Shown one piece after another: positions 5,531 to 7,985 of a stretch of DNA of 7,985 nt. Source of the stretch: Nitrospinota bacterium. GTDB taxonomy: Bacteria; Tectomicrobia; Entotheonellia; J063. Location: assembly GCA_003696125.1 (NCBI GenBank), contig RFHZ01000256.1, positions 1-7,985 on the forward strand. The letters are read 5' to 3'. The number at the start of each line of letters is the position of its first letter. Position 1 is the first letter of the stretch. The notes below the pieces were generated by a model. It searched no databases. It was not told the DNA's origin and was given only the letters and a program-made list of their open reading frames with translations. Position numbers and translations under genes: made by a program.

Positions 5531-6640
5531 TTAGTTCTCCTGTTTCCATGCCTGCCGGAAGAAGCGCAGCGCATTGCCGCTGAGGATGTCATTGATCTCC
5601 TGATCCGTGTAGCCCGCCTCCTTCAGGACCGTTCCGAAGTTTTGCAGGTCAGCGATGGTATCGACATCGATCGGGGTCAGCTCGGCACCAAACCCGCCAT
5701 CCATGTCTGTACCGATGGCGATGTTCTTTAGCGAACCCCCGGCCAGATTCCCGATATGTTCGATATGGGGGAGGAGTCCCTCCATGCCGTACCGGGGCGT
5801 ATAGTTCTTCAAATCGGGCCGGTTTTCCCACTCGATGTCGGGATCGATGAACCACTGGCAGAAGACCAGGCCGATGATCCCGTCGCGGGCAATCAACTCC
5901 TTGATCATGTCATCGGTGAGGTGGCGTTGCCCTCTGATCAGGGCACGACAGACGCAGTGGGAAGCCATGATCGGTCCATCCCAAAGGGCAAAGGACTCCC
6001 ATACCGCCTGGTCGGCCATGTGGGTGATGTCGAGGATCATACCCACCTCGCGCATCGCCTTGTAAAGGGCTTTAGCTGGGGGTTTGAGTCCCCCCTCTGT
6101 TCCGGTACCATGAATGTAGGTGTTGTGCCCGAAGTGTGCCGGTCCCACGACCCGCAAGCCGGCATTCCACCAGAACTCCACGTCATCAGGATCGGCGATC
6201 GGGTCTGCACTCTCCATGGAGAGGATGTGGTAGATCGGTGTGGTGTCGGTAGGGTTTTTCCACACTTCCACTGCTTCCTCCAGATCGGCCAGGGAACGAA
6301 CCGGTTTGATCTCCCCCCGCCTGGCCATGGCCTGGTAGTAGGCGAGGTGGCCCCGGCCTATGGCCATGGTCTGCTCCTGGGTACGCATCCCATCCCGGAG
6401 TAGACCGCGTCGCGAATCGATGCGGGACATGATCGAGCTGAGGATGATGCCCACATTACCGCGTCGCAGTTCCGGGAAGGTGACGGTACAGAGACCGGTG
6501 TTGTACCCGTCGGCGAACAGGGGAGGCTCACTCGCCTCTTGCTGTCGCACTTCGTGTGCGGTACGGGTGAGATCCCTGTTCCAGAAGAGGGCATCCCAGG
6601 CCAGATCGAGGTGTAGATCGATGATCAACGGTCGGCTCAT
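5531..6640 (-). CDS. Membrane-dipeptidase-type peptidase (family M19)
   Basis: This 369-residue zinc hydrolase belongs to the renal dipeptidase family, whose members split dipeptides, often with a C-terminal D-residue. The expected metal ligands are all visible: His10 and Asp12 in IDLHLDLAWD, bridging Glu143 in SMESADPI, His207 in LDITHMAD and His228 in MASHCVCRAL. Asp312 in GTDMDGGFG is the acid/base residue. There is no signal peptide, so a cytoplasmic location is likely. The open frame continues 87 codons upstream to 6901, but that part overlaps the promoter and the methyltransferase gene and looks nothing like the family. The ATG at 6640 has GGAGG 7 nt before it and gives the family's usual beginning. 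It heads a two-gene unit with the SDR downstream, driven by the promoter at 6695-6723. The physiological substrate is unknown. Confidence 0.94.
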   Translation of the reverse strand: MSRPLIIDLHLDLAWDALFWNRDLTRTAHEVRQQEASEPPLFADGYNTGLCTVTFPELRRGNVGIILSSIMSRIDSRRGLLRDGMRTQEQTMAIGRGHLAYYQAMARRGEIKPVRSLADLEEAVEVWKNPTDTTPIYHILSMESADPIADPDDVEFWWNAGLRVVGPAHFGHNTYIHGTGTEGGLKPPAKALYKAMREVGMILDITHMADQAVWESFALWDGPIMASHCVCRALIRGQRHLTDDMIKELIARDGIIGLVFCQWFIDPDIEWENRPDLKNYTPRYGMEGLLPHIEHIGNLAGGSLKNIAIGTDMDGGFGAELTPIDVDTIADLQNFGTVLKEAGYTDQEINDILSGNALRFFRQAWKQEN

Positions 6641-6694
6641 GACGTCTCCTCCACCACAGGAATGAATCCCTTCTAGATGAGTCCTTTCTCCGCT

Positions 6695-6723
6695 ATTATG
6701 GGCAAGCAGCCGGTGTACGTCAA
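6695..6723 (-). promoter_or_regulatory. Sigma-70-like promoter for the dipeptidase-dehydrogenase operon
   Basis: On the minus strand: TTGACG (-35, 6723-6718), a 17-bp spacer, and CATAAT (-10, 6700-6695). Each box has one mismatch to consensus, and spacing is ideal. It lies in the gap between the methyltransferase stop (6751) and the dipeptidase ATG (6640), giving a leader of roughly 50 nt. Confidence 0.75.
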
Positions 6724-6750
6724 CCGGAAAATCGGAAGCCAAAACTCGAC

Positions 6751-7494
6751 TTAAGAGGCACTTTCCGGATGGCAGACAGGACAGGGAGTGAAACCCAGCC
6801 GGGCAGGATCGAGCTGCCGGGAGAGGAGGAGCGTATTGCCCGGCGGATTCTGCGGGAGAGAGGGGCAGTCCGGCCGGCAATACCGGCGACTGTTCCACCA
6901 CCCCACATGCATCTGCTGTCGATCGATGTAGATCTTCTTCCCCCTGGTCTGCAGGGGAATACCCTCCAGCGCCAGCAGGGTAGACTTCCTCTCCAATCCG
7001 CCTGCATACCCGGTGAGGCTGCCATCACTCCCGATGATCCGGTGGCAGGGGATGACGATGGCCAGCGGGTTTTTGCCCAGGGCCTGCGCCACCGCCCGCA
7101 CGGCCTGGGGGCGTCCCAGCGCCTCGGCCACTCCCCGGTAGCTCATCACCGCACCACGGGGGATCCCGGATATCAGGCGAAGGACCTGCTGCTGGAGATC
7201 TCCTCGCATCAACCGGTCATCGATCGGCCACACAAGCTCCTCCCGTTCACCGGCCAGATAGGCCTGCAGCTCGCTGTACAGGGCCTCCAGTTCTGCCCCA
7301 TCCTCCTCGACCACCACACCGCGCATCGAGGAGAGACACGGCAGGAGACGAGAGGCTTTGCCCGGCCAGGTCACCATGACCACCCCCTGCTCTGAACGTA
7401 CCAGGTACAGGTCGCCGAGCGGGGAGGAGAAGACACGATAGTGGATATGCACCACTTCATGAGCATCACAGGAAAACGGGGATAACGGGGACAT
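6751..7494 (-). CDS. ogt: Methylated-DNA-[protein]-cysteine S-methyltransferase with C-terminal Ada-type zinc domain
   Basis: This 247-residue DNA repair protein transfers the methyl group of O6-methylguanine to its own cysteine, once per molecule. Residues 15-85 are the ribonuclease H-like N-terminal part. Residues 98-180 are the catalytic domain, with helix-turn-helix SYRGVAEALGRPQAVRAVAQALG, probable arginine finger Arg133, and acceptor Cys150 in IPCHRIIG. Residues 195-243 are an extra piece not found in plain Ogt: RYCRPDCPS and GFTPCPVCHP. These give Cys206, Cys210, Cys238 and Cys241 with nearly the spacing of the zinc site in the N-terminal domain of E. coli Ada. There that domain binds zinc and accepts methyl from phosphotriesters; here it sits at the opposite end, with no AraC-type HTH region. 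AAGGAG about 8 nt upstream supports the ATG at 7494. The gene lies 77 bases after the MFS gene on the same strand. Confidence 0.93.
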   Translation of the reverse strand: MSPLSPFSCDAHEVVHIHYRVFSSPLGDLYLVRSEQGVVMVTWPGKASRLLPCLSSMRGVVVEEDGAELEALYSELQAYLAGEREELVWPIDDRLMRGDLQQQVLRLISGIPRGAVMSYRGVAEALGRPQAVRAVAQALGKNPLAIVIPCHRIIGSDGSLTGYAGGLERKSTLLALEGIPLQTRGKKIYIDRQQMHVGWWNSRRYCRPDCPSLPQNPPGNTLLLSRQLDPARLGFTPCPVCHPESAS

Positions 7495-7537
7495 ATCTCT
7501 CTCTCCTTAATGTCTCTACTCCTCTGCAAAGATTTCC

Positions 7538-7560
7538 CGGCGTTTCTTGAGGGAACGCCG
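7538..7560 (-). terminator. Hairpin after the MFS gene, possible terminator
   Basis: CGGCGTT (7538-7544) and AACGCCG (7554-7560) form a perfect 7-bp stem with a 9-nt loop, starting 11 bases past the MFS stop on the minus strand. It is followed by CGGGAAATCTTTG, so there is no real T-run. It may weakly end the MFS transcript before the methyltransferase gene, or simply stabilise its 3' end. Confidence 0.4.
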
Positions 7561-7571
7561 CGGCCGGTCTC

Positions 7572-7985
7572 TTAAGCAGCCGGCACCGGAGCGCGTACCT
7601 GGGCGATCGGCTGATCTCTGATCAACAGGGTCAGACCGGCAGCGATGACCCCCAGGATTCCTGCCGACACAAAGGCCCCACTGTAACTCCCCATCCAGTC
7701 AAACATCCATCCCCCTAAGGTGGCACCGAGGGCTGCGCCGATCTGATGGGAAAAGAAGACCCAGCCGGATAGCTCTCCTACGGAACGGGCGCCAAAGGTG
7801 TTGGCGGTGATGGTGGTGGTGGGAGGGACGGTGGAGATGTAGTTGAGGCCAAAGAGGATGGCAAACCCGTACAGCAGAGAGGTGCTGTCCAGAAAGGGAA
7901 CCAGGAAGAGAGAAAAACCTCGCAGCAGGTAGTAGGTGGCAAGAGGAATGACCCGTCCAAAGCGATCGCAGAGCCAGCCGGAGAA
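7572..7985 (-). CDS. MFS transporter, C-terminal part (5' end outside window)
   Basis: The frame is open from the right edge to TAA at 7572 and gives the last 137 residues of a major facilitator superfamily permease. Seen: GWLCDRFGRVIPL, the loop motif G-x3-DR-x-GR of MFS proteins, near the start. After it come four hydrophobic segments, including YLLRGFSLFLVPFL, a segment with GFAILFGLNY, WVFFSHQIGAALGATLGGWMF and GAFVSAGILGVIAAGLTLLI, ending in a short charged tail. The stretch NYISTVPPTTTITANTFGARSVG resembles the monocarboxylate or oxalate/formate-antiporter-like MFS group, but the substrate cannot be assigned from this part. It lies upstream of, and on the same strand as, the methyltransferase gene, and is separated from it by a hairpin. 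Confidence 0.88.
   Translation of the reverse strand, partial: FSGWLCDRFGRVIPLATYYLLRGFSLFLVPFLDSTSLLYGFAILFGLNYISTVPPTTTITANTFGARSVGELSGWVFFSHQIGAALGATLGGWMFDWMGSYSGAFVSAGILGVIAAGLTLLIRDQPIAQVRAPVPAA

Noticed and set aside
5756-6403. Plus-strand open frame of 215 codons opposite the dipeptidase gene
   Set aside because: It is antisense to conserved metal-ligand regions and has no recognisable protein features.
6641-6901. N-terminal extension of the dipeptidase frame
   Set aside because: It overlaps the end of the methyltransferase gene and the promoter, and its sequence is unlike M19 proteins. The ATG at 6640 has a good ribosome site.
6769-7395. Plus-strand open frame of 208 codons opposite the methyltransferase gene
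   Set aside because: It is antisense to the PCHR and Cys4 motifs of a clear gene and shows no family signature.

Overview
The window is a piece of bacterial chromosome with GC content that looks to be around 60 percent, strong AGGAGG-type ribosome binding sites and short spacers between genes. Nothing in it fixes the taxon. A UGA-decoding selenoprotein, a CACHE-HAMP class III cyclase and a cupredoxin-like secreted protein would fit an anaerobic or microaerophilic Gram-negative lineage such as Desulfobacterota or NC10; this is a low-confidence inference. No mobile element, CRISPR array, tRNA or rRNA was seen, and no stretch above 300 bases lacks a gene.

Layout: the plus strand carries only the 3' part of a glutamate synthase large subunit gene (gltB, bases 1-1733). 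All other genes are on the minus strand and converge on it. In the order of their transcription they are: the 3' end of an MFS transporter (7985-7572); an O6-methylguanine-DNA methyltransferase with an unusual C-terminal Ada-type zinc domain (7494-6751); a clear sigma-70-like promoter (6723-6695) followed by a peptidase M19 dipeptidase (6640-5531) and a FabG-like short-chain dehydrogenase (5513-4764), 17 nt apart; a secreted cupredoxin-like protein (4634-4023) and a membrane CACHE-HAMP-class III nucleotide cyclase (4005-2203), also 17 nt apart; and a 77-codon selenoprotein of the SelW-like Rdx family (2091-1858) behind its own promoter.

The most notable item is the selenoprotein gene, which ordinary gene finding breaks at an in-frame UGA. 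Its frame reads through a CxxU motif, keeps the Rdx-family C-terminal pattern, and has a hairpin just downstream of the UGA with the placement expected of a bacterial SECIS element. The organism should therefore encode SelA, SelB, SelC and SelD elsewhere.

The cupredoxin-cyclase pair looks like a small signalling module: a periplasmic protein with a possible copper site next to a membrane sensor that makes a cyclic nucleotide. The cyclase keeps its metal and transition-state residues but has Glu and Thr at the two substrate-choosing positions, so calling it an adenylate cyclase would be unsafe. The dipeptidase-dehydrogenase pair is probably a catabolic or housekeeping operon. The methyltransferase is a DNA repair protein with the opposite domain order to Ada.
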